64,000 nt of DNA from Gammaproteobacteria bacterium. Its GTDB lineage: Bacteria > Pseudomonadota > Gammaproteobacteria > JAJFKO01. The notes beneath the pieces were generated by a model. It did no database searches. It had not been told where the DNA came from and saw only the letters and a list, made by a program, of their open reading frames with translations. The DNA lies in the NCBI GenBank assembly GCA_021773175.1, contig JAJFKO010000010.1, positions 1 to 64,000 of the forward strand, in the 5' to 3' direction. A program made the translations under genes and the position numbers. This document shows positions 40,075 through 48,998 of this stretch, piece after piece; position 1 is the stretch's first letter; every line of letters starts with the position of its first letter.

Positions 40075-41517
40075 ATGACAACTGCAACCCCCAATTTATT
40101 ATTAGTCTTGCCTGAACTTGTTTTGCTTGGTATGGCATGCTGTATTTTATTAGTTGATGTTTGCCTAAGCGAGCAGCGAAAGTTTATTACTTATGGTTTG
40201 GTGCAACTATCATTAGTCGCAGTGTTAGTTATTTTATTTTTACATTACAATACCGCAACAACATTTACGTTCAGTAAAATGTTTGTCATAGATAAACTTG
40301 GCAATTTAATGAAAATTTCCATGGTTTTCGTGGTGTTGTTTATATTTTTATTCTCACGCAATTATCTTAAAGAAAATAAGATTCCCAGAGGCGAATTCTA
40401 TGTGCTTGGTATGCTGTCTTTATTAGGAATGATGGTTCTGGTTTCGACCAATGACTTTATTACATTATATCTAGGTTTAGAGTTATTAACCTTGCCAATG
40501 ATTGCAATGGTTGCGTTACAGCGTGAGTCAGCGCAAGCCTCAGAAGCGGCAATTAAATTTTTTGTTATGAGTGCTTTAGCCTCAGGTATTTTACTATATG
40601 GCTTATCGCTACTTTATGGTATGACCGCAACATTAAATATTGTTCAGATGTCGCAAATCATTCCAAGCTTATCGAACGCGCAATATCCAGTATTATTACT
40701 CAGCTTAGTTTTTGTCGTCATCGGTATTTGTTTTAAAATCGGAGCAGTGCCTTTCCATATGTGGTTACCCGATGTGTATGCCGGTGCACCAAATCCGATT
40801 ACTTTATTTGTGAGTAGTGCACCAAAAATTGCTGGCTTAGCAATGGGTATTCGTTTATTGGTTAGCGGTATGCCCGGCTTGCATATTGAATGGCAGGCAT
40901 TGTTAATAGTGATTGCGGCATTATCAATTGGCTTAGGTAATCTCGTTGCTGTTGCGCAAAGTAACTTTAAACGCATGTTAGCTTATTCATCAATTGCGCA
41001 TATGGGTTATATGCTGTTGGGTTTATTAGCTGCTACACAAATGGGCTATAGTGCTGCTGTTTTCTATGCGCTTGTTTATGCTGTTATGGCCTTAGGAGCA
41101 TTTGCAATATTGGTTATTTTAAGTCGCAATGGTATTGAAGTAGAAAATATTCGTGACTTACGTGGTTTAAATAGTCGTTCTCCATGGTTAGCCTTTTTAA
41201 TGTTATTGATTTTATTCTCTATGGCAGGCATTCCGCCGTTAGCTGGATTTTTTACAAAGGTTGGCGTAATTGAAGCTTTAATCGGTGTGCATTTAATCTG
41301 GTTAGCTGTGTATGCAATTTTATTTGCTGTTATCGGATGTTACTACTATATCCGTGTGGTCAAAGAAATGTATTTTGAGGAACCGGAAACTGACGTAGCG
41401 ATTACTTATCCGCTAGATGCGCGTATAGCTATTTCAATAAATGGTTTATTTGTACTAGTGTTAGGGATATTTCCTGGTTGGTTGTTTGCGTTATGTAGAG
41501 CAGCTTTTGGAGCTTAA
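40075..41517 (+). CDS. nuoN: NADH-quinone oxidoreductase subunit N
   Basis: This is the third antiporter-like pumping subunit, closing the operon. The 480-residue protein has KIGAVPFHMWLPDVYAGAPNPIT, FKRMLAYSSIAHMGYMLLG and LFSMAGIPPLAGFFTK. It starts 18 bp after nuoM. No strong terminator follows, and the FMN glutamate-synthase-like gene begins 38 bp on, so read-through is likely. Confidence 0.97.
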   Translation: MTTATPNLLLVLPELVLLGMACCILLVDVCLSEQRKFITYGLVQLSLVAVLVILFLHYNTATTFTFSKMFVIDKLGNLMKISMVFVVLFIFLFSRNYLKENKIPRGEFYVLGMLSLLGMMVLVSTNDFITLYLGLELLTLPMIAMVALQRESAQASEAAIKFFVMSALASGILLYGLSLLYGMTATLNIVQMSQIIPSLSNAQYPVLLLSLVFVVIGICFKIGAVPFHMWLPDVYAGAPNPITLFVSSAPKIAGLAMGIRLLVSGMPGLHIEWQALLIVIAALSIGLGNLVAVAQSNFKRMLAYSSIAHMGYMLLGLLAATQMGYSAAVFYALVYAVMALGAFAILVILSRNGIEVENIRDLRGLNSRSPWLAFLMLLILFSMAGIPPLAGFFTKVGVIEALIGVHLIWLAVYAILFAVIGCYYYIRVVKEMYFEEPETDVAITYPLDARIAISINGLFVLVLGIFPGWLFALCRAAFGA

Positions 41518-41555
41518 TTCTCTAATAAAGAGCTTAAATAATAAGGATATTAATT

Positions 41556-43133
41556 ATGTTAAGACGCGCTTTTTGGTTTTTATCGATTGTTGTATTTGCC
41601 ATCATCGTATTGCTTTCTTTAATTTGGCCTGACTTCTTATTTTTATTTGTTATCGTAATTCCAATTTTTATGATTGGTGTATTTGATGTTTTGCAGCGTA
41701 AGCATAATGTTTTACGTAACTATCCTTTGATTGGACACTTTCGTTATATGTTCGAAAGCATTCGTCCGCAAATTCGACAGTACTTTATTGAGTCTAATCA
41801 AAGTGGCATGCCTTTTAGTCGTGAAAATCGTAGTTTAGTTTATGAGCGCGCCAGTAAAACTATTGATACATTACCGTTTGGTACTCAGCGGGATGTTCAT
41901 GATTTAGGTTTTGATTGGGTTAACCATTCTATGAGTCCCACTGAAGTAGCAGAAACAGAAGGGCGTATTATGGTTGGTGGACCACAATGTAGCAAACCCT
42001 ATTCTGCTTCACGGCTCAATGTATCGGCGATGAGCTTTGGTGCCTTGAGTAAGAATGCTGTACGTGCAATAAATCGTGGTGCTAATCTTGGTAATTTTGC
42101 ACAGAATACAGGTGAAGGTGGCTTGTCTCCATATCATTTAGAAGAAGGTGGAGATGTTTTCTGGCAAATTGCGAGTGGTTATTTTGGCTGTCGTACTCCT
42201 GATGGTGATTTTGATCCGCATGTTTTTCAAGAGAAGGCCAACCATCCTAATGTCAAGATGATCGAAATTAAAATATCACAAGGTGCTAAGCCGTCTCATG
42301 GAGGTATGTTGCCAGCCGCAAAAATTACACCTGAACTTTCTGAAATTCGTGGTGTTCCTATGGGTAAAGATTGCCTTTCTCCTGCATCGCATAAAACATT
42401 TTCAACCCCTGTTGGGTTGCTAAAGTTTGTAGCACAGTTGCGTGAACTTTCCCATGGAAAGCCTGTTGGTTTTAAACTGTGTATTGGTATTAAGAGTGAG
42501 TTTTTAGGTATTTGTAAAGCGATGTTGAAGACGGGGATCTATCCAGATTTTATTACCATTGATGGCTCTGAAGGCGGTACCGGTGCTGCGCCTGTGGAAT
42601 TAACCGATTATGTGGGCACGCCATTGAACGAAGGTTTAGTCTTTGCTCATAATTCACTTGTTGGTGTTGGTTTACGAGAACATATACGCTTAATTGGTAG
42701 TGGTAAAGTTATTACTGGTTTTGATATGGTATCTAAAATGGCTTTGGGTGCCGATATGTGTAATTCAGCACGAGGTATGTTGTTTGCGGTTGGTTGCATT
42801 CAATCACGACGTTGTAATACAAACCTTTGCCCAACGGGTGTCACAACACAAGACCCACGTTTAATGTATGCATTGAGTGTTAAAGATAAAGCACCGAAAG
42901 TGGCTAATTTCCATAGTGCAACAATACAAAGTTTCTTAGAAGTGTTAGGTGTCGCGGGAGTGAATTCTGTTGCTGAATTAACTCCAGAACATATGCATCG
43001 TCGTTTAGATGTTGGACATGCTGCAAACTATCGTGAAATTTATACATACTTAGAGCCGAAACAATTATTAGAAGGTTCTATTCCTGATGTTTTTGCACAG
43101 CCATGGGCGGATGCGGATCCAGATAAATTCTAA
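41556..43133 (+). CDS. FMN-binding glutamate synthase family protein
   Basis: The 525-residue protein has one or two N-terminal membrane helices (residues ~4-45). A GltS-type TIM-barrel domain follows, with MSFGALSKNAVRAINRGA, AQNTGEGGLSPYH, KISQGAKPSHGGMLPA and TIDGSEGGTGAAPVE. A cysteine set for a 3Fe-4S cluster comes next (VGCIQSRRCNTNLCPTGV). It lacks the glutaminase domain of classical GltB, so it belongs to the stand-alone family whose physiological reaction is unclear. It lies directly behind nuoN. The repeat region at 43150 starts 16 bp after its stop. Confidence 0.9.
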   Translation: MLRRAFWFLSIVVFAIIVLLSLIWPDFLFLFVIVIPIFMIGVFDVLQRKHNVLRNYPLIGHFRYMFESIRPQIRQYFIESNQSGMPFSRENRSLVYERASKTIDTLPFGTQRDVHDLGFDWVNHSMSPTEVAETEGRIMVGGPQCSKPYSASRLNVSAMSFGALSKNAVRAINRGANLGNFAQNTGEGGLSPYHLEEGGDVFWQIASGYFGCRTPDGDFDPHVFQEKANHPNVKMIEIKISQGAKPSHGGMLPAAKITPELSEIRGVPMGKDCLSPASHKTFSTPVGLLKFVAQLRELSHGKPVGFKLCIGIKSEFLGICKAMLKTGIYPDFITIDGSEGGTGAAPVELTDYVGTPLNEGLVFAHNSLVGVGLREHIRLIGSGKVITGFDMVSKMALGADMCNSARGMLFAVGCIQSRRCNTNLCPTGVTTQDPRLMYALSVKDKAPKVANFHSATIQSFLEVLGVAGVNSVAELTPEHMHRRLDVGHAANYREIYTYLEPKQLLEGSIPDVFAQPWADADPDKF

Positions 43134-43149
43134 TTAGATTAGCGATGTA

Positions 43150-43441
43150 TATACCCGTCGCGATTCATTTTTTGGTTTTATCGCACCGGGATTTTTTACG
43201 AAGAGCGTGCTCTAAATCACAGGTAATAGCCGGACTATTGACAAGGCAGGACTTACGATAAACGCCAAAAACGAGGCAACTATTTTTTCTAAAAGCCGAT
43301 AGTATACGTAATACACGAGGGTTTTAGAAAACATGATTAACAAAAAGGTTGGTGTTTATCGTAAGTCCTGCAAGGTTTAAAGTACACTCTTCGTAGAAAA
43401 TAACACGCAAGGAAACCTAAAAATGAGTTGCGACGGGTATA
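43150..43441. repeat. ~290-bp nested imperfect palindrome (repeat element) reaching into serB
   Basis: The ends are TATACCCGTCGC (43150-43161) and its exact complement GCGACGGGTATA (43430-43441). Next come matching TCATTTTT-GGTTT segments. Then 25-bp arms TTTTTTACGAAGAGCGTGCT... (43192-43216) and ...ACTCTTCGTAGAAAA (43376-43400) agree at 21 of 25 positions. The centre holds the separate element at 43246-43371. The right end contains the serB start codon. The left end (about 45 bp) also resembles the palindrome at 51094-51139. Confidence 0.75.
43246..43371. mobile_element. 126-bp MITE-like element with 23-bp terminal inverted repeats
   Basis: GCAGGACTTACGATAAACGCCAA (43246-43268) and its complement at 43349-43371 differ at one position. 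An inner pair TTTTCTAAAA/TTTTAGAAAA lets the whole element fold as a long hairpin. AAG flanks both ends, possibly a 3-bp target duplication. A shorter copy is at 26759-26832 and a solo arm at 24966-24988. No transposase is encoded. Confidence 0.75.
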
Positions 43442-44082
43442 ACATCATCATTGATTTTGATAGTACTTTTGTCCAGACAGAAACGCTTGATGAATTAGCC
43501 GTTATCTGTAATGTTGATACGGCCCAGAAAAAGGCAATAAGTGATATAACTCACTGTACAATGTCTGGATCCATGTCATTTCAGCAAGCATTGCAAGAGC
43601 GTGTGCATATACTAAGTCCAAGCAAGCAACAAATGGCTAAAGCTTGTGAAATACTAGGCAATAAAATCACGCCATCATTTCAGAAAAACAAAGCATTTAT
43701 TTCTCAGCACGCAGAAAGTATTTATATTTTCTCGGGTGGCTTTACCGAGATTATTGTGCCGATTGTTGCTGAGTTTGGTATAAAAGCCCATCATATTTTT
43801 GCTAATGACTTAATCTATAATTCACGGCAACAAGCCATAGGTGTTAATGATACTTTATTGTTGGCTCAGGATTTAGGTAAAGCGCAACAACTTACTGAAT
43901 TAAAATTAACACAGCCTGTTTATGCGATAGGGGATGGTTATACTGACTATGAGATGAAATCCACAGGTATGGTCACAAGTTTCTATCTATTTGCAGAGAA
44001 TGTTCTGCGTGAAAAATTAAAAGATTTGGCAGATAGTATTATTTATTCGTTTGATGATTTTATAAAGGATCGACAATCATGA
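43423..44082 (+). CDS. serB: Phosphoserine phosphatase (HAD-IB family)
   Basis: SerB removes phosphate from O-phosphoserine in the last step of serine synthesis. The 219-residue HAD protein has motif I IIDFDSTFVQ (nucleophile Asp), motif II IFSGGFTE, and motif III/IV AIGDGYTDYEMK, the last in the variant form GDGYTD instead of the common GDGAND. The helical cap is between motifs I and II. It overlaps serA (ATGA), so the two form an operon. The first six codons (MSCDGY) lie within the terminal repeat of the upstream palindrome. AAGGAAAC is the ribosome site. Confidence 0.9.
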   Translation: MSCDGYNIIIDFDSTFVQTETLDELAVICNVDTAQKKAISDITHCTMSGSMSFQQALQERVHILSPSKQQMAKACEILGNKITPSFQKNKAFISQHAESIYIFSGGFTEIIVPIVAEFGIKAHHIFANDLIYNSRQQAIGVNDTLLLAQDLGKAQQLTELKLTQPVYAIGDGYTDYEMKSTGMVTSFYLFAENVLREKLKDLADSIIYSFDDFIKDRQS

Positions 44083-45302
44083 AAACATCTTTTCCGAAAG
44101 ATAAAATTAACGTGTTGTTATTAGAGAATATACAGCAGGGTGCTGTTGATAACTTTCAATCAGAAAATTTTAATGTGGAAGCCTTGTCAACAAGTCTTAG
44201 CGAAGCTGAATTGAGTGAGAAAATACAAAATAAACATATTCTTGGTATTCGCTCTAAAACACAAGTCACCGAAAAGGTTTTGGAACAGGCAAACTGCTTA
44301 TGGGGAATAGGTGCTTTTTGCATTGGTACCAACCAAATTGATTTGCAAGCCTGTTTAACCAAGGGTATAAGTGTTTTTAATGCGCCATATAGCAATACGC
44401 GTAGCGTGGTTGAGTTAGCCATTGCAGAAATTATTATGCTAGCACGCAATATTACTGACAAAAGCATGTTATTACATCAAGGTATATGGCGGAAAACAGC
44501 CGAGAACTCTTTTGAAATACGCGGTAAAAAACTAGGTATTTTAGGCTATGGCAATATTGGTTCGCAACTATCGGTATTAGCCGAATCATTAGGCTTACAA
44601 GTCTATTATTATGACATTGAAGAAAAACTAGCTTTAGGAAACGCATATAAATGCAATACTCTAAAAGAGTTATTAACGACTGTTGATATTTTGAGTATTC
44701 ATGTTGATGGTAGAATAGAAAATAAAAATTTAATCGGTCATGCTGAATTGAAAATGCTAAAGCAAGGCAGTTACTTATTAAATTTAGCCCGTGGCTTTGT
44801 GGTTGATTTAGAGGCTCTAGCAGAATCGTTAGAAACAAAACATATACTTGGCGCAGCACTAGATGTTTTTCCAGAAGAACCTCAGGGTAGTATCGAAGAT
44901 TTCAACTGTCGAGTTCAACAATTACAAAATGTAATATTAACACCACATATCGCAGGAAGTACGCAAGAAGCGCAAAGTAATATTGCCAGTTTTGTTTCGG
45001 GAAAATTAATTCATTATATGAATCATGGTGACTCGAACATGAGCGTTAACTTTCCGGGGCTACGTTTGCCAGCATTAAAGGATGCGCATCGTATGATCCA
45101 CATTCATAAAAATACCCCCGGTGTCTTAGCACATCTAAATAAATTATTTGCGAGTTATGATATCAACGTTGTTGGACAGTATTTAAAAACTAATGACAGT
45201 ATTGGTTATGTTATTACTGATGTGAGTAAACAATATGATAAAAAGATAATTGATGATTTACTTGCTTATGAGCACACTGTGCGGTTTCGTGTTTTATATT
45301 AA
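44079..45302 (+). CDS. serA: D-3-phosphoglycerate dehydrogenase
   Basis: SerA oxidises 3-phosphoglycerate to 3-phosphohydroxypyruvate, the entry to serine synthesis. The 407-residue protein has the E. coli-like architecture: substrate/NAD domains with LGILGYGNIGSQLSVLAESLG, LLNLARGFVVDLEAL, and catalytic His in TPHIAGSTQEAQ. A C-terminal ACT domain (HKNTPGVLAHLNKLFASYDI) can mediate serine feedback inhibition. It is coupled to serB by a 4-bp overlap. serC, the middle enzyme, is not in this window. Confidence 0.95.
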   Translation: MKTSFPKDKINVLLLENIQQGAVDNFQSENFNVEALSTSLSEAELSEKIQNKHILGIRSKTQVTEKVLEQANCLWGIGAFCIGTNQIDLQACLTKGISVFNAPYSNTRSVVELAIAEIIMLARNITDKSMLLHQGIWRKTAENSFEIRGKKLGILGYGNIGSQLSVLAESLGLQVYYYDIEEKLALGNAYKCNTLKELLTTVDILSIHVDGRIENKNLIGHAELKMLKQGSYLLNLARGFVVDLEALAESLETKHILGAALDVFPEEPQGSIEDFNCRVQQLQNVILTPHIAGSTQEAQSNIASFVSGKLIHYMNHGDSNMSVNFPGLRLPALKDAHRMIHIHKNTPGVLAHLNKLFASYDINVVGQYLKTNDSIGYVITDVSKQYDKKIIDDLLAYEHTVRFRVLY

Positions 45303-45306
45303 AGTA

Positions 45307-45340
45307 TATACCCATTGCATTTCGAAGTGCGAGCGGTATA
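45307..45340. repeat. 34-bp imperfect palindrome with TATACC...GGTATA ends
   Basis: TATACCCATTGCATTTC and GAAGTGCGAGCGGTATA pair at 13 of 17 positions. It lies 4 bp behind the serA stop and 48 bp before the MOMP-like gene. It may be a bidirectional transcription-stop hairpin or a dispersed repeat. Confidence 0.5.
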
Positions 45341-45388
45341 GCTGGCTTTAAATCTGGTTGGGACAGGTCTAAAAAACAGAGAGAGAGA

Positions 45389-47374
45389 ATGATGCGGCAA
45401 AAATTTGCTCTAGCACTTTGTGTTATTTTTTTTATTGTGCCAATTACCGGACTAGCCGGTAACTTAAGCAAACATAAGCCTACTTCTTCTTCTTTCGGCG
45501 GGCAAACCACCGTTGGAGGTACTGTTCTGTATTTAGAACCTACCGCAACAGATGGTGATTTTGAATATGGCACGGTCGTTGGTCCCGTATTTGCTGCCAG
45601 GCAAGTAACTAATGCGCATATGCAGTTATTTAAGCCTGACTTCCAAGATGCTTTTGAGTTTAACTATGATTATCAATTTGCTAATTCCCTTTATGATATT
45701 GGAGCTAATTACTTTTACTACTCTCAAGACTTAAATAGAAACACAAATACATCTTTGAATCCATTTATCCAAAGTTTCTTAGGTGGTGCCTTTACTAATG
45801 CACAAGCAAGCTATGATGAAAGCATAAATTACGCAACGGTGAAGTTCGGTAAGACTTATATATTGCCACATAATGTTATGTTTCACCCGCATATTGGACT
45901 TAGTTATTTATCTGTAAATAGAGACTTTAATGCACGGTTCAAAAATTTTCTTTTCACGCCACAAACACCAGCCAATTTAACAGGTAATCAAAGGAGTGAC
46001 TTTCAAGGCGGCGGTATATCCCTTGGTTTTAATTTTAATTATCAGATCGTTCATCACTTTCATTTTGTCGGAGCTTTTGGAACGGGATTCTTGTTGGGTC
46101 ATTTGCGTAGTAAGTTAAATGCTAATTTTATGTTAGGGGCTGCAAACACACCATATAATGCTACTTTTCGTAATAATACTCGCTTTGTTTTAGCGCTTGA
46201 TGAGCGACTAGGTGTTAATTATCAATTCAATCTATCAAAAAATTCTCTGCTATCATTTGAAGTAGGCTATTTTGCTAATGACTTTATTGACTCTGTAGAG
46301 AGGGTGGCACCACTGAATGGTTTTGCGCGTAATCCTGGAGGAAGTAATCCTCCATCAACACATAATTCTGCTTCTCTCGGAGCAAATGGTCCTTATGCAA
46401 AATTATCACTGATGTTTCAGCCAAATAATAATTTATCAGATGATGGGGTTATCTCATTAATGTCAAAAAACTTAGCATCAAATGCCCCAGGCTTGTTTGT
46501 CAAGATAATGAATTCAGCAGCAAAACCTATTCCTGAAAATGCAGATACAACGTATGCCTTTTTAAATTCAGGAAATGCCTTGGTAAAAACAGAACAGGTA
46601 GAACCTAATTATGGCTGGAATGGCAAGATTACTTTAGGTTATCTATTCAAATCAAATAATACTGATTTGGCTATCAGCTATTCGCATTTAGAGGCAAGAG
46701 GTTCTGATTCTATTGCTCCTGGTGCAGGGCAGAGTTTGCTTAGCACGAATTCTAGCGGTATGGCGACAACCACCTTTTCTCAAGCTAATGCAAATATACA
46801 GTATGTTCTTGATCGTATTAACCTAATAGCTGGACAAAATTTTGCAATCGATAATAATTATAATCTGCATGTTTTTACTGGGGTTGATTACGCTTATATA
46901 AAAAGAACCCAAAAGAATAGTTATTTAGCCGGTGGGGTGAGTGATGTTGATAAATTTCCTGTATTAGTCAGTCGATTCTCTGGTGCTGGTCCATTATTTG
47001 GTACTGACTTTACTGGTTTATTTCAGAATCACTTTGGATTTATTTCACATTTATCTACTAGCCTATTATTTGGCACGATAACATCAACACTAAATCAAAG
47101 AAATTTTTATAGGTTTGGGGTGAAAACAAGTAACAGGCTAACGACAGGTAGTATGAAAGCCATGGTTGCAACTGCGGATGCTAAAATTGGTTTGTTATAT
47201 AGGCTTAATTTTGGCAATCATTATCAAGTAGATTTTGAAGCAGGTTATCAAGGTCAATTTTATTTTAAAGCAATTAATTTAGTGTTCCCGGTTTTTTTAA
47301 CTGGCCTAGAACAAAAGAATACTAACCTCGGCGTAATAGGACCTTATCTAACAGTATCAGTACGTGGTGTTTAG
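45389..47374 (+). CDS. Double-length Legionella MOMP-like outer membrane protein
   Basis: The 661-residue protein has a signal peptide (residues 1-24, cleavage after GLAG). Residues ~35-347 match the Legionella major outer membrane protein pattern: FGGQTTVGGTVLYLEPT, then DFEYGTV, an alternating aromatic strand pattern, and an end GANGPYAKLSLMF. After a ~55-residue linker a second barrel-like region begins at about 401 (EPNYGWNGKITLGYLF). It ends GVIGPYLTVSVRGV, repeating the first end. Legionella MOMPs have one such unit of about 300 residues. I infer a fused tandem duplication, but one unusually large barrel is the alternative. The start has AGAGAGAGA upstream. Confidence 0.75.
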   Translation: MMRQKFALALCVIFFIVPITGLAGNLSKHKPTSSSFGGQTTVGGTVLYLEPTATDGDFEYGTVVGPVFAARQVTNAHMQLFKPDFQDAFEFNYDYQFANSLYDIGANYFYYSQDLNRNTNTSLNPFIQSFLGGAFTNAQASYDESINYATVKFGKTYILPHNVMFHPHIGLSYLSVNRDFNARFKNFLFTPQTPANLTGNQRSDFQGGGISLGFNFNYQIVHHFHFVGAFGTGFLLGHLRSKLNANFMLGAANTPYNATFRNNTRFVLALDERLGVNYQFNLSKNSLLSFEVGYFANDFIDSVERVAPLNGFARNPGGSNPPSTHNSASLGANGPYAKLSLMFQPNNNLSDDGVISLMSKNLASNAPGLFVKIMNSAAKPIPENADTTYAFLNSGNALVKTEQVEPNYGWNGKITLGYLFKSNNTDLAISYSHLEARGSDSIAPGAGQSLLSTNSSGMATTTFSQANANIQYVLDRINLIAGQNFAIDNNYNLHVFTGVDYAYIKRTQKNSYLAGGVSDVDKFPVLVSRFSGAGPLFGTDFTGLFQNHFGFISHLSTSLLFGTITSTLNQRNFYRFGVKTSNRLTTGSMKAMVATADAKIGLLYRLNFGNHYQVDFEAGYQGQFYFKAINLVFPVFLTGLEQKNTNLGVIGPYLTVSVRGV

Positions 47375-47382
47375 TTTGTTAC

Positions 47383-48225
47383 TTAATGTCTTTCTGGTCT
47401 TTTATATTCATGCAATCCCGTAAGCGGTACTTTAGGTAGACTTAATCCTTCTAATGCGGCATCGAGTTGTGTTTGTAGGCTGGCCTCAGATGTAACTTGG
47501 CGAGTACTTCTACTCAGACTAGCATTTATATAAAACCAATCAACCTGGCCCATTACATAATCTGGCTGCAACTTATATTTAACTGTTGCGATCTCAAATG
47601 GGCCTATAGTTGTATTTATAGCCGTCTTGAGAGCAACTAAGTCAGGAACTCTGCTTCGAAGAGTTCCTGTTGATTTAATTACATCAATAAGAGCATCGAT
47701 AACGGCTAGTAACTGGGATTCTAACCGACCATTACTTTCTGCATGGATATACTCTTTTTCAGTTGTATGGGTCAGGCCTGTCTTTACTGCGCCTTTGCGG
47801 ATTCCTGCATAAATATACAATTTTCTAGATTGCTCGTCATATCGAAAGCTACTGCTGGGATGCAATAGTAAATCTTGATTTACAGACAGACGTTGTTTGC
47901 TATATTCGACTCGCTTAGTTTTAGCCTGTGCAATAGCATGTTTAAGGAAGCCAATAATTTCATCAAGACAACTCTCAACGGTTAGGTCTGTGCCTATGTC
48001 GCCTAATTTTGTTGATAAGTTTTGTGCAACTGAAACAAGTGCTGCTGTGAGATGTGGGTTATAGGCAGATTCAATGCCAAATAGTGCTGTTGATATGGTC
48101 CAAAAGTATTGTCCTGCTGTTGATTTAGAGTATCTGTATAACCGACCACCACGTTGACCTGTTTCGGGATCAAGATAGTTAAAACTTTCAGTGGCAGCTG
48201 CAACTAATTTTTGAGAAGTAAGCAT
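47383..48225 (-). CDS. Unrecognised 280-residue protein
   Basis: I do not recognise this protein. It is soluble, mixed alpha/beta by composition, without signal peptide or membrane helices. Notable segments are NYLDPETGQRGGRLYRY near the start and FWTISTALFGIESAYNP at about 42-58. The C-terminus is polar (VPLTGLHEYKRPERH). It converges on the MOMP-like gene with an 8-bp gap. ATG 48225 has GGAG about 9 bases upstream. Context suggests an accessory or lineage-specific gene. Confidence 0.7.
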   Translation of the reverse strand: MLTSQKLVAAATESFNYLDPETGQRGGRLYRYSKSTAGQYFWTISTALFGIESAYNPHLTAALVSVAQNLSTKLGDIGTDLTVESCLDEIIGFLKHAIAQAKTKRVEYSKQRLSVNQDLLLHPSSSFRYDEQSRKLYIYAGIRKGAVKTGLTHTTEKEYIHAESNGRLESQLLAVIDALIDVIKSTGTLRSRVPDLVALKTAINTTIGPFEIATVKYKLQPDYVMGQVDWFYINASLSRSTRQVTSEASLQTQLDAALEGLSLPKVPLTGLHEYKRPERH

Positions 48226-48407
48226 AAATGGGTATCTCCAGCGTTTGTTATCAAGTCATTATGGCCGCAAATTATACACAAGTATGCTGGGTTGAAAAGC
48301 TTTATCTAAATTTTACCCAGATTAAAAAAGCATTGATGTCTGCTTATCTAAACAGCATACTCTACATCATTGATATACATATAAAATATTTCACAAGAGT
48401 TAATGTA

Positions 48408-48986
48408 ATGAATGAATTTGAACTATTAGTGATGACCTCCGAGGCATGGCTAAATACCGTCTTACAAGACTTCAGCACCTTCTTAATCGATCATGCCGCG
48501 AACGAACGAAAAGCCTCCGCGATGGCGCTCTCTATGCTTACGCATTATCCTGATAGAACACAATTAGTGACTGCGATGACTGATTTAGCCATTGAGGAAT
48601 TAAATCATTTTCGACAAGTGATTAAGTTAATTCAAGATAACAATATTGAGCTGCAAAGTGATGTTAAAGATCCTTATATCATGCAATTACGTGATAACAT
48701 TCGTTCTGGGCGCGATAATTATTTTTTAGATAGATTACTGGTTGCAAGCATTGTTGAAAAGCGAGGTAGTGAGCGTTTTGCTTTGTTAGCGACGGGGTTG
48801 ACTGATGCGAAGTTGCAACATTTCTATCAGAATCTAGCGAAGTCAGAAAGCAAACATTATTTATTGTTTTTAGAGTTAGCATATGTCTACTTTTCAGTTG
48901 ACGATGTCGTACCTCGTCTAAAAGAGCTATTAAAAATAGAATCTGAAATCATTGTGAAGCTGCCTTTGCGTTCAGCTTTGCATTAA
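48408..48986 (+). CDS. miaE: tRNA-(ms2io6A)-hydroxylase MiaE
   Basis: MiaE is a diiron enzyme that hydroxylates the isopentenyl group of ms2i6A at tRNA position 37. The 192-residue protein is a ferritin-like bundle. Iron-ligand segments are visible: an early Glu-rich helix (HAANERKASAMALS), AIEELNHFRQV, EKRGSERFALLA, and KSESKHYLLFLEL. ATG 48408 gives a protein that begins like the family. The open frame back to 48228 is upstream leader. The glycosyltransferase gene begins 12 bp after the stop, so they are probably co-transcribed. Confidence 0.9.
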   Translation: MNEFELLVMTSEAWLNTVLQDFSTFLIDHAANERKASAMALSMLTHYPDRTQLVTAMTDLAIEELNHFRQVIKLIQDNNIELQSDVKDPYIMQLRDNIRSGRDNYFLDRLLVASIVEKRGSERFALLATGLTDAKLQHFYQNLAKSESKHYLLFLELAYVYFSVDDVVPRLKELLKIESEIIVKLPLRSALH

Positions 48987-48998
48987 GGATATAGTTTT

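Noticed and set aside
48228-48407. 60-residue N-terminal extension of MiaE
   Set aside because: The family begins close to ATG 48408. The extension is not similar to it and shares the promoter region of the divergent gene.
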